64,000 nucleotides of DNA from Bacteroidota bacterium (GCA_029237825.1 JAQZBQ010000016.1:1-64000), one strand, 5' to 3'. Positions 19,450 through 29,992 are shown, numbered from the stretch's first letter. Notes: generated by a model from the sequence alone, not told the origin. A program made the numbers and translations.

Positions 19450-20298
19450 TTAGTAATCGGCTTCGTTACCAACCAATTGATCTAATGCTTTTTGTAATTG
19501 CTCATCGTTTGGAGCTGAGCCGTGCCACTTGTGGGTACCCATCATAAAGTCAACACCTGCACCCATTTCGGTTTTCATGATATTAACAATGGGTTTACCT
19601 TTTCCAATGAATGTTTTTGCGTTTGCCAATCCTTCTAAAACTGCCGTCATGTTATTTCCTTCCTCGGTTTCAATAACTTCCCAGCCAAAAGCCTCAAATT
19701 TGGCTTTTAAGTTGCCAAGAGATAAAACATCTTCCACATTCCCATCAATTTGTCGCCCATTATAATCAATGGTCGCAATAAAATTATCAACCTTGTTCGC
19801 AGCAGCATAGAGCACCGCTTCCCAGATCTGTCCTTCTTGCAATTCACCGTCACCATGTAAACTGTAAACGATGGAATTGTCTTTATTTAATTTTTTTGCT
19901 AAGGCTGCACCGATGGCAACGCTCATTCCCTGGCCAAGTGACCCGCTGGCAATTCGAACTCCCGGTAAATTATCATGGGTGGTTGGATGACCTTGTAACC
20001 GGGAATTTATTTTCCTGAATGTTTTTAATTCATCTACCGGGAAATATCCACTTCTCGCTAAAACACTATAAAAAACCGGGGAAATATGACCGTTACTTAA
20101 GAAAAACAAATCTTCACCAATTCCGTCCATTGAAAAATTCTTTGGATTGTGATTCATCACTTCCTGATAGAGTGCAACTAAAAATTCAGTACAGCCTAAT
20201 GAACCGCCCGGATGCCCTGAACTAACTGCATGCACCATGCGAACGATATCTCTGCGAACCTGAACACAGGTTGTTTGAAGTTTTGCTAAATCTGCCAT
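19450..20298 (-). CDS. Transketolase, N-terminal (TPP-binding) subunit
   Basis: This 282-residue protein is the thiamine-diphosphate-binding half of transketolase. It has the GHPGGSLG segment near the N-terminus, then FLSNGHISPVFYSVL. The TPP motif SLHGDGELQEGQIWEA ends in TIDYNGRQIDG, and a late GTHKWHGSAP follows. It should assemble with the subunit at 17074-18030. It is the first gene of a three-gene minus-strand unit. No other pentose phosphate gene is in the window. Confidence 0.94.
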   Translation of the reverse strand: MADLAKLQTTCVQVRRDIVRMVHAVSSGHPGGSLGCTEFLVALYQEVMNHNPKNFSMDGIGEDLFFLSNGHISPVFYSVLARSGYFPVDELKTFRKINSRLQGHPTTHDNLPGVRIASGSLGQGMSVAIGAALAKKLNKDNSIVYSLHGDGELQEGQIWEAVLYAAANKVDNFIATIDYNGRQIDGNVEDVLSLGNLKAKFEAFGWEVIETEEGNNMTAVLEGLANAKTFIGKGKPIVNIMKTEMGAGVDFMMGTHKWHGSAPNDEQLQKALDQLVGNEADY

Positions 20299-20477
20299 AA
20301 GTGTTGATTTTGCTGCAAAAATAGCAATAGAAAAGGGTCAACCATGTAAATGTTGATAATAATAACAGGTTGTTAAAAAGTAAAAGCTTGTATTTTTTTT
20401 ACACAGTAACTTGCCAAAATTGTTAAAAACTGCGCAACAATGCTGGTATTATCGCAAAGCATAGTAAGCGATTTTAA

Positions 20478-20485
20478 TATATTTG
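20478..20485 (+). promoter_or_regulatory. -7 box (TATATTTG) upstream of ychF
   Basis: TATATTTG fits the Bacteroidota TAnnTTTG element and lies 83 bases upstream of the ychF start. No convincing TTG was seen 19 bases before it. The rest of the 270-base divergent gap shows nothing else recognisable. Confidence 0.4.
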
Positions 20486-20568
20486 CAGATTATTTTATTA
20501 ATTTTTTCTTGTTCAATCTGCTGGTATTATAAAAAGCATGTGAATAAGAACCATCAAACAGATCTGAA

Positions 20569-21669
20569 ATGGCTTTAAAATGTGGAATTGTTGGGTTGCC
20601 AAATGTGGGAAAATCAACCTTGTTTAATTGTTTAAGTAATGCAAAGGCTCAGGCTGCTAATTTTCCGTTTTGCACCATTGAGCCAAATGTTGGCGTAATA
20701 ACCGTTCCTGATGAGCGATTAAATAAACTGGCTGAGCTCGTTAAACCTCAGGCAATATTGCCGACAACCGTAGAAATTGTCGACATTGCTGGTTTAGTAA
20801 AAGGGGCGAGTAAAGGCGAAGGTTTAGGCAATAAGTTTTTGGCGAACATTAGGGAATGTAACGCGATTCTGCATGTTTTACGTTGTTTCGACGATGATAA
20901 TATCATTCATGTGGATGGCAGTGTAAATCCAGTGCGTGATAAAGAAATAATTGATACGGAGTTGCAATTGAAAGATCTAGAGGCGGTTGACGCCAAAATG
21001 AAGAAGTTTGAGAAACAGGCAAAAACCGGAAACGACAAGGATGCTGTGAAAACTTACGCAGCCTGTTCGAAGTTGAAAGAAACATTAGAAAGTGGGCAAT
21101 CTGCTCGTGCCTGTAAACTTGAAGAGAGTGAATTGCCTTTTATCGCAGACTTACATTTGCTTACAATTAAACCGGTAATGTACGTGTGTAATGTGGATGA
21201 GGCTTCTGCAAAAACCGGAAATAAATATGTTGACGCTGTAAAGGAAGCTGTTAAAAATGAAGGCGCAGAGATACTCGTTATCACTGCTGCTATGGAAAGT
21301 GAAATTGCGTCCCTTGAATCTTATGAAGAAAAGCAAATGTTTTTAAGTGAAATGGGTTTGGATGAGCCAGGCGTCAATAAACTGATCAAGCAGGCGTATA
21401 GTTTATTGCAATTGCAAACGTATTTTACAGCTGGGGTAAAGGAAGTTCGTGCATGGACAATTGAAAAGGGCATGACAGCTCCACAGGCAGCCGGTGTTAT
21501 TCATACTGATTTTGAAAAAGGTTTTATCAGGGCGGAGGTAATTGGCTATAACGATTACGTAACTTATGGTTCAGAAAACGCTTGTAAAGAAGTTGGGAAA
21601 TTAAGGATTGAAGGTAAAGAATACATTGTTGCAGATGGCGATGTGATGCATTTCCGCTTTAATGTTTAG
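20569..21669 (+). CDS. ychF: Redox-responsive ATPase/GTPase YchF
   Basis: YchF is an Obg-related P-loop protein that prefers ATP, binds ribosomes and is linked to stress responses and translation fidelity. The 366-residue length is typical. The P-loop is GLPNVGKST at residues 8-16. Switch and G3 regions include VEIVDIAGLVKGASKGEGLGNKFL. The middle is a coiled-coil region, and the C-terminal TGS-like domain includes TFTAG-like TYFTAGVKEVRAWTI and HTDFEKGFIRAEV. Start ATG is clear. It lies upstream of a TIGR00266 gene, with a palindromic hairpin in between. Confidence 0.96.
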   Translation: MALKCGIVGLPNVGKSTLFNCLSNAKAQAANFPFCTIEPNVGVITVPDERLNKLAELVKPQAILPTTVEIVDIAGLVKGASKGEGLGNKFLANIRECNAILHVLRCFDDDNIIHVDGSVNPVRDKEIIDTELQLKDLEAVDAKMKKFEKQAKTGNDKDAVKTYAACSKLKETLESGQSARACKLEESELPFIADLHLLTIKPVMYVCNVDEASAKTGNKYVDAVKEAVKNEGAEILVITAAMESEIASLESYEEKQMFLSEMGLDEPGVNKLIKQAYSLLQLQTYFTAGVKEVRAWTIEKGMTAPQAAGVIHTDFEKGFIRAEVIGYNDYVTYGSENACKEVGKLRIEGKEYIVADGDVMHFRFNV

Positions 21670-21684
21670 AGAAAATCTTGTCAG

Positions 21685-21738
21685 TTCGAGCGGAGTCGGG
21701 AACAAAGAGTTTTAGTACGCTTCCCGATTACGCTCGAA
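21685..21738. repeat. Inverted repeat between ychF and the TIGR00266 gene
   Basis: The arms TTCGAGCGGAGTCGGGAA (21685-21702) and TTCCCGATTACGCTCGAA (21721-21738) pair over 18 bases with two mismatches around an 18-base loop. Similar TTCGAGCG-type palindromes are, as I recall, dispersed in many Bacteroidota genomes. No second copy was seen in this window. It could act as a terminator or REP-like element. Confidence 0.65.
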
Positions 21739-21763
21739 AGGAAAAAATAAAAAAATATAAGCT

Positions 21764-22540
21764 ATGAACAATCACGAAATCGATTACAAATTATTTGGAG
21801 AGGAAATGCAGTGTGTGGAGATCGAATTGGATCCCCAGGAAGCTGTTGTAGCAGAGCCGGGTAGCTTCATGATGATGACTGATGGGATCCAAATGCAAAC
21901 GTTATTTGGAGACGGGAATCAAACGGGGTTTATGAGTAAATTATTTACCGCCGGTAAGCGCCTGTTAACTGGAGAGAATTTATTCATGACTGTTTACACA
22001 AACATTTCTCAACAAAAACGCCAGGTTACGTTTGCCGCACCTTATGCAGGTAAAATTATTCCTATGGATTTATCCCATCTTGGGCATAAAATTATTTGTC
22101 AGAAAGACAGTTTTTTATGCGCGGCAAAAGGTGTACAGGTAGGAATAGAATTCCAGAAAAAACTTGGTACAGGTTTGTTTGGTGGGGAAGGCTTTATCAT
22201 GCAGAAGCTCGAGGGTGATGGTATGGCCTTTGTTCACAGTGGAGGGCACGTGATAGAAAAAGCGTTACAGGCAGGCGAACTATTAAAAATTGATACAGGT
22301 TGTATTGTAGCATTCACAAGTGATGTGAATTACGATATTCAGTTTGTAGGAGGGATCAAAAATACCTTATTTGGAGGGGAAGGCGTTTTTTACGCTGTTC
22401 TTCGCGGGCCAGGAAAAGTATGGATCCAAACCTTGCCAATTAGTCGTTTGGCCGGAAGAATTTTATCTTATGGTTCAGGCGCACGTAAAGAAGAAGGGAG
22501 CCTCTTAGGTGGCTTAGGTAATTTATTGGATGGGGATTAA
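21764..22540 (+). CDS. TIGR00266 family (AIM24-like) protein
   Basis: This 258-residue soluble protein is dominated by glycine-rich beta-strands: EPGSFMMMTDGIQMQT, TGENLFMTVYTN, LFGGEGFIMQKLEGDG and a final GPGKVWIQTLPISRLA. These are hallmarks of the TIGR00266/AIM24 family, a double-stranded beta-helix-like fold. Its molecular role in bacteria is not established. There is no signal peptide or membrane segment. It lies 52 bases upstream of parE and on the same strand, so co-transcription with the topoisomerase genes is possible. Confidence 0.88.
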   Translation: MNNHEIDYKLFGEEMQCVEIELDPQEAVVAEPGSFMMMTDGIQMQTLFGDGNQTGFMSKLFTAGKRLLTGENLFMTVYTNISQQKRQVTFAAPYAGKIIPMDLSHLGHKIICQKDSFLCAAKGVQVGIEFQKKLGTGLFGGEGFIMQKLEGDGMAFVHSGGHVIEKALQAGELLKIDTGCIVAFTSDVNYDIQFVGGIKNTLFGGEGVFYAVLRGPGKVWIQTLPISRLAGRILSYGSGARKEEGSLLGGLGNLLDGD

Positions 22541-22592
22541 TTAATCTGCGTTTGAATGTAGTTTTTTGAATTTTAAATTTTGACTAAACAGG

Positions 22593-24458
22593 ATGGCAAA
22601 ACAGGTAGCAAGTTATAACGAAGATAGCATCAAATCCCTTGATTGGAAAGAACATATCCGGATGCGCCCGGGAATGTATATCGGGAAATTGGGAGATGGA
22701 TCAGCGTTTGATGATGGAATTTATGTACTCATTAAAGAGGTAATGGATAACTCAATTGATGAGTTTATGATGGGTGCGGGGAATCGAATTGATGTAGCCG
22801 TAAAAGATGGGGTGATTTCCGTACGCGATTACGGGCGGGGTATCCCATTAGGTAAGTTAGTTGAAGTAGTTTCTAAAATTAATACCGGTGGTAAGTACGA
22901 TAGCGATGCCTTTAAAAAATCCATTGGATTAAATGGAGTGGGAACAAAAGCCGTGAACGCGTTATCAATTAACTTTAAGGTAACAGCTTTCAGAGATGGT
23001 CAGTCAAAAACGGCGGAGTTTTCCTGTGGTAATTTAGTGAAGGAATCCAAGCTTGAAAAAACTTCGGAAGCCAATGGTACCTATGTTGAATTCAGACCAG
23101 ATGACACCATCTTCAAAAAATACCATTATGTTCATGAGTATATTGATAAAATGCTCTGGAACTATGCGTTTTTAAATACAGGCCTTACACTTTATTTTAA
23201 TGGCCAGGTTTATAAATCTGACAACGGATTAAAAGATTTATTGGAGAAAAACATTACCGGTGAAATCATTTATCCAATCATTCATTTAAAAGGAGATGAT
23301 ATTGAACTGGCGATGACTCACAGTAATGAACATTACTCAGAAGAATATTATTCATATGTAAATGGTCAGTATACAACACAGGGAGGAACCCATCAGGCTG
23401 CCTTCCGTGAGGCGGTTGTAAAAACAATTCGCGAGTTCTATAAAAAAGATTTTGACCCTGCTGATGTACGGAAATCCATAGTTGCCGCTATTTCGGTGCG
23501 CGTACAGGAACCTGTCTTCGAATCGCAAACCAAAACCAAATTAGGATCACAGGAAATTGCGCCGGGCGGACAAACGATGCGATCCTTTGTGAATGATTTT
23601 ATCAAGCAGAATTTGGATAATTTCCTCCACAAGAATCCTGAAACTGCCAAAGCCATTGAAGCAAAAATCATTGCAAATGAACGTGAGCGAAAAGAGTTAT
23701 CGGGTATTCAAAAGCTGGCAAGAGACCGTGCAAAAAAATCAAACCTGCATAATAAAAAATTGCGTGACTGCCGCATCCATTTGGATGACTCCAAAAACCC
23801 ACGGGCCATTGAAACAACTCTTTTTATCTGTGAGGGAGATTCAGCCAGCGGATCCATTACAAAAACACGTGATGTTAATACGCAGGCAGTTTTCAGCCTG
23901 AAGGGTAAGCCATTGAATTCATTTGGGCTAGGAAAGAAAATTGTGTATGAAAATGAGGAGTTTAACCTTCTGCAGGCGGCTTTAAATATTGAAGACAGTC
24001 TGGAAGATTTAAGGTATAACAATGTGGTAATAGCAACTGATGCCGATGTGGATGGCATGCACATCCGTTTGTTACTATTAACATTCTTTCTTCAGTTTTT
24101 TCCGGATTTGGTAAAGAACAGGCATGTTTATATTTTACAAACGCCTTTGTTCCGTGTGCGTAATAAGAAAGAAACCCTTTATTGTTATAGTGACGAAGAG
24201 CGGAAAGCAGCCATCGCTAAACTGGGCCCTAAACCCGAAATCACACGATTTAAAGGGTTAGGTGAAATTTCTCCTGATGAATTCAAACATTTTATTGGCA
24301 AGGATATCAGGTTGGAGCCGGTTTTACTTGATCAACAGGCTTCAGTGCAGCAGTTGTTAAGTTATTATATGGGAAAAAATACACAAGACCGTCAGGAATT
24401 CATCATTGATAATTTGCGCATTGAAGTAGACGCGGAAGAAGAATTATTGAAAGTGTAA
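22593..24458 (+). CDS. parE: DNA topoisomerase IV subunit B (type IIA, GHKL ATPase)
   Basis: This is the ATPase subunit of a type IIA topoisomerase that unlinks daughter chromosomes. The GHKL ATP site shows [18 protein letters not shown] and [13 protein letters not shown]. The transducer holds QTKTKLGS. The TOPRIM domain shows [12 protein letters not shown] and DADVDGMHI, the magnesium site. At 621 residues it is short, like the ParE form of Bacteroidota, and lacks the insert of many GyrB proteins. The partner subunit follows 93 bases downstream. GyrB versus ParE assignment rests on length and on the partner lacking a recognisable GyrA box. Confidence 0.93.
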   Translation: MAKQVASYNEDSIKSLDWKEHIRMRPGMYIGKLGDGSAFDDGIYVLIKEVMDNSIDEFMMGAGNRIDVAVKDGVISVRDYGRGIPLGKLVEVVSKINTGGKYDSDAFKKSIGLNGVGTKAVNALSINFKVTAFRDGQSKTAEFSCGNLVKESKLEKTSEANGTYVEFRPDDTIFKKYHYVHEYIDKMLWNYAFLNTGLTLYFNGQVYKSDNGLKDLLEKNITGEIIYPIIHLKGDDIELAMTHSNEHYSEEYYSYVNGQYTTQGGTHQAAFREAVVKTIREFYKKDFDPADVRKSIVAAISVRVQEPVFESQTKTKLGSQEIAPGGQTMRSFVNDFIKQNLDNFLHKNPETAKAIEAKIIANERERKELSGIQKLARDRAKKSNLHNKKLRDCRIHLDDSKNPRAIETTLFICEGDSASGSITKTRDVNTQAVFSLKGKPLNSFGLGKKIVYENEEFNLLQAALNIEDSLEDLRYNNVVIATDADVDGMHIRLLLLTFFLQFFPDLVKNRHVYILQTPLFRVRNKKETLYCYSDEERKAAIAKLGPKPEITRFKGLGEISPDEFKHFIGKDIRLEPVLLDQQASVQQLLSYYMGKNTQDRQEFIIDNLRIEVDAEEELLKV

Positions 24459-24551
24459 CAAAGTCAAATTAGTGAGGAAGAAGTTTTAATTGCGGTCAAA
24501 TTAAATACATTTTTGGTATGAACTCGCGTTAAGACAGTTAAATGAAATACA

Positions 24552-27176
24552 ATGGAAGAAAACACACATAACGACCACAACGAATTGAGTACAGTAAAGC
24601 ATGTTTCTGGAATGTTTAAAAACTGGTTTATTGATTATGCCAGTTATGTAATCCTGGAACGCGCTGTTCCGGCCATGGAAGATGGTTTAAAACCGGTGCA
24701 ACGTCGTATTCTGCACAGTATGTGGGAGCTCGAAGACGGACGATATAATAAAGTTGCCAACCTGATTGGTAATACAATGAAGTACCACCCGCATGGTGAT
24801 GCCAGCATTGGCGACGCACTCGTGGCGATGGGACAAAAAGATCTCTTAATTGATTGCCAGGGTAACTGGGGAAATATTTTAACGGGCGATAGTGCTGCCG
24901 CCCCTCGTTATATTGAAGCGCGTTTATCAAAATTAGGCCAGGAAATCATTTTCAATCCAAAAACTACCAACTGGGGATTGAGTTATGACGGGCGGAACAA
25001 AGAACCTATTACGTTGCCGGTTAAATTTCCCTTGGTACTGGCTCATGGTGTTGAAGGTATTGCTGTAGGACTGGCGACGAAGATCTTACCTCATAATTTC
25101 AATGAATTGATCGATGCATCGATTCAGATTTTGCGCGGCCGAAAAGCAGTTATTTATCCTGACTTCATAACTGGTGGTATTGCTGATTTCAGTGATTATA
25201 AAGACGGCTTGCGTGGTGGGAAAATTAAGATCAGGGCGCGTGTTAAAGAATTAAATTCAAAAACCCTTATCATCAGCGAGATTCCATTTGGGACAACTAC
25301 CAGTTCTCTGATCGATTCGATTATCGCAGCGAACGATAAAGGAAAAATTAAGATAAAGAAGGTTGAAGATAATACTTCTGAAAATGTAGAAATTTTAGTT
25401 CACCTGCAACCGGGCATTTCAACTGATAAAACAATTGATGCATTATACGCATTCACAAACTGCGAGGTCAGTATTTCTCCAAATGCCTGCATCATTGAAG
25501 ATCAAAAGCCACGTTTTATTGGGGTAAGCGAAATTCTTAAAATTTCAACGCAGCAAACGTTGGCATTGCTAAAACGTGAGCTGGAAATTGAACAGGCTGA
25601 GCTTGAAGAAAAATGGCACTTCTCTTCTCTTGAAAAGTTATTCATCAAGGAAGAGATGTACATCGATTTCAAAAAGTATGCAAACCGCGAAACGTTATAT
25701 GAATATTTGTATGAACGCTTTAAACCGCACCGTAAAAAGCTAATCAGAGAAATTACAGACGATGATTTGCAGCGTTTAACCCAGATTCCGATGATCCGGA
25801 TTACTCGTTTCGATAGCATCAAAGCTGAAGAGCACATGAAGGAACTGGATGCTAAAATTGCTACTGTCAAAAATCATTTATTGAATTTAACTGACTACGC
25901 AGTTGAGTATTTTAAAAACCTGAAAAAAAAGTATGGTGCAGGAAGGGAACGTAAAACGGAAACCAAGGAGTTGGAAACCATTGTGGCAACAGAAGTTATC
26001 ATGGCCAACGAAAAGTTATACGTTAACCGTGCTGAAGGATTTGCCGGAAAGAGCCTAAAGAAGGATGAATTTGTTTGCGACTGTTCGGATCTGGACGATA
26101 TCATTGCCTTTACGAAAGATGGTAAAATGAAAGTATTTAAAGTCTCAGATAAAGTATTTATCGGCAAGGATATTATTTACATCGCCATCTTTAAGAAGAA
26201 TGATGAACGCACGACGTATAATATGATTTACACGGATGGCCCTAAAGGTGTAACTTTCATCAAACGGTTTAATGTTACCGGTGTAACCCGTGAAAAAGAA
26301 TATGATCTAACCAAAGGAACTGCTAATTCAACCGTACACTGGTTTACGATCAATCCAAACGGAGAGGCAGAAAAAGTTCAGGTCATTTTAAAACCTGTAG
26401 CAGGTTTACGTAAAATGGAACTCGATGTAGACTTTGCCGAGATACCAGTTAAAGGGAGGGCATCAACCGGAAACATCGTTACCAAATATGCGGTTAAAAA
26501 AGTTTTATTAAAAACCAAGGGTACTTCAACCCTTGCGGCAGAAGATTACTGGTTCAATGATACGGTTCATCGTTTGAACAAAGAAAATAAAGGAACATAC
26601 CTCGGTAAGTTTGCAGGAGATGATAAAATTCTCACAGTTACCAGTAAGGGATTTTATAAGTTGTATACTTATGATGTATTAAATCATTTTGACGAGGATA
26701 CCATATTGATTGAAAAATATTACCCGGAACTGGTACTTTCCTGCATTTATTATGATGGTGAAAGTAAATCCTATATCACAAAACGGTTTGTTCCCGAACA
26801 TACAACCAATAAAACCCTCATCATCACTGAACATGAGAATTCACGGATTGAGTTAATCACCTCACAGATTTTGCCAATTGTTGATATTAAATTCAATAAG
26901 GAAAAGGATAAAGTGATTCCCGATGAAGCGGTTAACCTGGTTGAGTTTGCTCCTTTGGTAAATATGAAGGCGAAGGGTAAAAAACTTACCTCTTATAAAG
27001 TAAAAGAAATCAACCTGCGAATGTCAGAGGAGATCATGCATGAAGATTATGATGAGGGTGATGAACAGATTGGTGCCAATGGAATGTCGCCGATGGAATT
27101 ACACCGAAGGGCAATGGAAAAACTGAACTCTAAAAACTATAAGGATAAAGACGGGCAAATTAATTTTGACTTTTAA
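24552..27176 (+). CDS. parC: DNA topoisomerase IV subunit A
   Basis: This is the DNA-cleaving subunit partnering ParE. The active-site tyrosine is Tyr120 in AAPRYIEARL, with the quinolone-region sequence HPHGDASIGDALV just before. A winged-helix and tower region follows, then a coiled-coil (about 330-470), and a beta-propeller C-terminal domain from about 490. I saw no QRRGGKG-type GyrA box, which favours topoisomerase IV over gyrase. The 874-residue length is typical. The acidic C-terminus (HEDYDEGDEQ) is followed by a short basic tail. It ends 23 bases upstream of waaA. Confidence 0.93.
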   Translation: MEENTHNDHNELSTVKHVSGMFKNWFIDYASYVILERAVPAMEDGLKPVQRRILHSMWELEDGRYNKVANLIGNTMKYHPHGDASIGDALVAMGQKDLLIDCQGNWGNILTGDSAAAPRYIEARLSKLGQEIIFNPKTTNWGLSYDGRNKEPITLPVKFPLVLAHGVEGIAVGLATKILPHNFNELIDASIQILRGRKAVIYPDFITGGIADFSDYKDGLRGGKIKIRARVKELNSKTLIISEIPFGTTTSSLIDSIIAANDKGKIKIKKVEDNTSENVEILVHLQPGISTDKTIDALYAFTNCEVSISPNACIIEDQKPRFIGVSEILKISTQQTLALLKRELEIEQAELEEKWHFSSLEKLFIKEEMYIDFKKYANRETLYEYLYERFKPHRKKLIREITDDDLQRLTQIPMIRITRFDSIKAEEHMKELDAKIATVKNHLLNLTDYAVEYFKNLKKKYGAGRERKTETKELETIVATEVIMANEKLYVNRAEGFAGKSLKKDEFVCDCSDLDDIIAFTKDGKMKVFKVSDKVFIGKDIIYIAIFKKNDERTTYNMIYTDGPKGVTFIKRFNVTGVTREKEYDLTKGTANSTVHWFTINPNGEAEKVQVILKPVAGLRKMELDVDFAEIPVKGRASTGNIVTKYAVKKVLLKTKGTSTLAAEDYWFNDTVHRLNKENKGTYLGKFAGDDKILTVTSKGFYKLYTYDVLNHFDEDTILIEKYYPELVLSCIYYDGESKSYITKRFVPEHTTNKTLIITEHENSRIELITSQILPIVDIKFNKEKDKVIPDEAVNLVEFAPLVNMKAKGKKLTSYKVKEINLRMSEEIMHEDYDEGDEQIGANGMSPMELHRRAMEKLNSKNYKDKDGQINFDF

Positions 27177-27199
27177 CGCGGAAATATTCAGAAGCCTGT

Positions 27200-28453
27200 A
27201 TGTTTATGTATAACTTCGGTATATATGCGTTTCAATTTGGCTTAAGACTTGCTTCATGGTTTAATCCAAAAGCAAAACTTTGGATAGAGGGCAGAAGAGA
27301 TTGGAAAGCGAAATTATCCGAAAAAGTAAATTCCTTACAGCTTGATAATTCGGTTTGGTTTCATTGTGCGTCGTTAGGTGAGTTTGAGCAGGGCAGAACA
27401 GTTATTGAAAAGATAAAGAGGGAATACCCGCATCAGAAAATTGTTCTTACTTTCTTTTCGCCCTCGGGTTATGAAATCCAAAAAAATTATCCGTTCGCGG
27501 ATTTAGTAACCTATTTGCCAACAGATACTCCTTCCAATGTAAAAGCTTTTATTGAAATTTTAAATCCAAAAGTTGCTGTTTTTGTAAAGTATGAATTTTG
27601 GTTAAATTTTTTGTTTGAGTTAAAGAAGAGGGAAATTCCCGCCATCTTAATTTCAACTGTGATTAAGAAGCACCAGCCTTTTTTTAAATGGTATGGAAGA
27701 AACTTTAGAAAGGCCTTGCAAACGTATAAAACCATTTACACGCAGGATGTTCATTCAATAAAATTGCTGCGTGTATTGCGCATTGGCACTGGGGTATTGG
27801 CAGGTGACACGCGATTTGACAGGGTTTTACAGGTTTGTTCTGCACCGAAAACAATAAGGGAAATAGAAGAATTCTCGAGGAATGCGTTTGTGATTATTGC
27901 CGGTAGTTCCTGGCAAAAAGATGAAGAGTATTTAATAGAGGCATTTTTGCGATTAAAGCCGAATCATCCCAACTTAAAATTAATTATTGCGCCACATGAG
28001 ATTGATCGTAAAAATATTGATCGTTTAAAAAATCTTTTAGCAAAAAACGGATTATCTTATCATCTTTTTTCTGATAATTCAACGGTCTATACGCATTCCA
28101 TCCTAGTAATTAATGCCATTGGTTTTCTTTCTTCTGTTTACCAATATGGTACGGTTGGCGTGATTGGTGGCGGATTTAATAATGGTATTCATAACATCCT
28201 TGAACCGACCGTTTTTGGTTTGCCTGTGATTTTCGGGCCGAACTACAAAAAATTTAATGAGGCCTATGAAACTATTGATTTAAGCGTAGGTTTTGTAATG
28301 AACAATTCTGATGAACTGCAAGTCAAACTGCAAGAACTTATAAGTAATAACATGTTACTTTCAGAATCTTCACGGCTTGCTAAAAATTATGTTTTGAAAA
28401 ATTCGGGTGCAACTTCAAAAATTGTGAACGACTTGAAAGCTTATGTAAGCTAG
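27200..28453 (+). CDS. waaA: 3-deoxy-D-manno-octulosonic acid (Kdo) transferase
   Basis: WaaA adds Kdo from CMP-Kdo to lipid A precursor on the inner face of the cytoplasmic membrane, which makes the LPS inner core. The 417 residues show a short N-terminal hydrophobic region, then VWFHCASLGEFEQGR with the catalytic Glu, LTFFSPSGYE, and later IAGSSWQKDEEYL, the IIAPHEID motif and VIGGGFNNGIHNILEP. These are the GT30 signatures. The start is the first ATG, with a second two codons later. It follows parC closely on the same strand. It implies an LPS-bearing outer membrane. Confidence 0.94.
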   Translation: MFMYNFGIYAFQFGLRLASWFNPKAKLWIEGRRDWKAKLSEKVNSLQLDNSVWFHCASLGEFEQGRTVIEKIKREYPHQKIVLTFFSPSGYEIQKNYPFADLVTYLPTDTPSNVKAFIEILNPKVAVFVKYEFWLNFLFELKKREIPAILISTVIKKHQPFFKWYGRNFRKALQTYKTIYTQDVHSIKLLRVLRIGTGVLAGDTRFDRVLQVCSAPKTIREIEEFSRNAFVIIAGSSWQKDEEYLIEAFLRLKPNHPNLKLIIAPHEIDRKNIDRLKNLLAKNGLSYHLFSDNSTVYTHSILVINAIGFLSSVYQYGTVGVIGGGFNNGIHNILEPTVFGLPVIFGPNYKKFNEAYETIDLSVGFVMNNSDELQVKLQELISNNMLLSESSRLAKNYVLKNSGATSKIVNDLKAYVS

Positions 28454-28470
28454 TTATTGCTTTCTCTGGC

Positions 28471-29940
28471 TTAGCCCAGAATCAGAAAACAAAAAACTGT
28501 GATCAATATTATTCCAATTACATCTAAAACAATCCCCACCCTAAACATGTCTTTGATATCTATACGTTTTGTACCAAATACAATGGTGTTTGCAGCAGTC
28601 GCTACGGGCAGCATAAATCCGAGTGATGCGGCAAATGTAGCCGGAATCATAAGTAGGAGCGGAGGCAGGTCAAGGTCTTTTTGCAGTGCTACCATAACAG
28701 GAATTGCCAATTGAATACTGGCGATATTCGATGCAAATTCGCTGATAAGAGTAACAATAAGGCAAATTCCAAGAATAATAAAGAAGAGAGGAATTCCTTT
28801 AAGAGCAGCTAAACAATGTGCAAGCCATTCGCTCAACCCGGATACATCAAATCCATAGGCCAGTGCGAAGCCACTTCCAAACATTAAAATTATATCATAA
28901 CGGATTTTTTTAGCGTCTTCCCACTCCAGGAGGGCCTCGCCTTTATTTTGCTTACTTGGAATAAGAAACAGAAGTAATGCAGCAGCTATGGCAACGGTAG
29001 CATCATCCACCAACTTAGGATTTGAGAATATATGGTTCCATCCTCTAAATGTGAACGTTTCAAATGGAAGGTCTGCACGCGTAAACCATAATAGCATACA
29101 GGCTATGAATATTGAAGCAATCCATTTTTCTTCGTATGAGAATCGTCCCAGAGTACCATAGTGTCTTTTAAAATGATTTTTATCTAAATTGGTAATTATT
29201 ACCTTATTTCTCAGAAAATAAAACCGTAAAACGAGGAACGTACATATAAGGAACACTGCAGATAAGGGAAAACCAATAGTTGCCCATTTTAAAAAGGTCA
29301 GGTCATTAAGTGAAGGAAATGCTTCTTTATATGCTTTGAAAAAATACATATTAGGCGGAGTTCCTACAGGTGTTGCCATACCGCCGATAGTTGCGGAAAA
29401 TGCCAATCCTAATAGAATTGCGGCTGCAAAATGGTTTTTACTTTTACTATTATGTATGAATTCATCGGTTTCACTGATAAGTGCCAATACCGCTCCAAAC
29501 AACATCATCGTGGTTGCAGTATTTGAGATCCAGTTACTGATAAGGTATGAAGAAAGCATCACTCCCAACAAGATATTATGAGGCCGCGTGCCTACAACCG
29601 ACAATATTTTTATGGCAATGCGTTTATGTAAATTCCATTTTTCAATTGCAAAAGCCAGCATGAATCCGCCAATAAATAAAAATATAATACTGTCGGTATA
29701 TTGTTGTGCCACAGATTTTGTGTCTGCTAGTCCCAAAAGAGGCATTACTAAAAAAGGTACCAGTGCAGTAACAGCTAAACCAACAGCTTCGGTGAACCAC
29801 CAAATACTCATCCATAGGGCTATTCCTGCCATATGCGACACTTTAGGATTGGAAGGATCCAATTCGGTAAATGTCCACATACAAATGGCAACCAGCGGGC
29901 CTAATGCAATAAAGAGATATTTAGTGAGATTTCGATCCAT
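28471..29940 (-). CDS. SLC13/DASS-family anion symporter
   Basis: This 489-residue inner-membrane protein has around a dozen hydrophobic helices. The DASS-family signature SNTATTMMLFGAV (about 138-150) is a substrate/sodium clamp loop. A second one is SEFASNIASIQLAIPVM in the C-terminal half, and LPVATAANTIVFGT follows. The family imports di- and tricarboxylates or sulfate with sodium. The anion cannot be predicted from the sequence. It is convergent with waaA, with 17 bases between the stops. Confidence 0.9.
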   Translation of the reverse strand: MDRNLTKYLFIALGPLVAICMWTFTELDPSNPKVSHMAGIALWMSIWWFTEAVGLAVTALVPFLVMPLLGLADTKSVAQQYTDSIIFLFIGGFMLAFAIEKWNLHKRIAIKILSVVGTRPHNILLGVMLSSYLISNWISNTATTMMLFGAVLALISETDEFIHNSKSKNHFAAAILLGLAFSATIGGMATPVGTPPNMYFFKAYKEAFPSLNDLTFLKWATIGFPLSAVFLICTFLVLRFYFLRNKVIITNLDKNHFKRHYGTLGRFSYEEKWIASIFIACMLLWFTRADLPFETFTFRGWNHIFSNPKLVDDATVAIAAALLLFLIPSKQNKGEALLEWEDAKKIRYDIILMFGSGFALAYGFDVSGLSEWLAHCLAALKGIPLFFIILGICLIVTLISEFASNIASIQLAIPVMVALQKDLDLPPLLLMIPATFAASLGFMLPVATAANTIVFGTKRIDIKDMFRVGIVLDVIGIILITVFCFLILG

Positions 29941-29992
29941 TTATAAATGAAAACAAATTTAAGATTTTAACTTTACCAAAATTTTGAATGGC

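Noticed and set aside
29984-29992. TTG as the fmt start
   Set aside because: The ATG three codons later gives the canonical MRIIFMGTPEFAV start.
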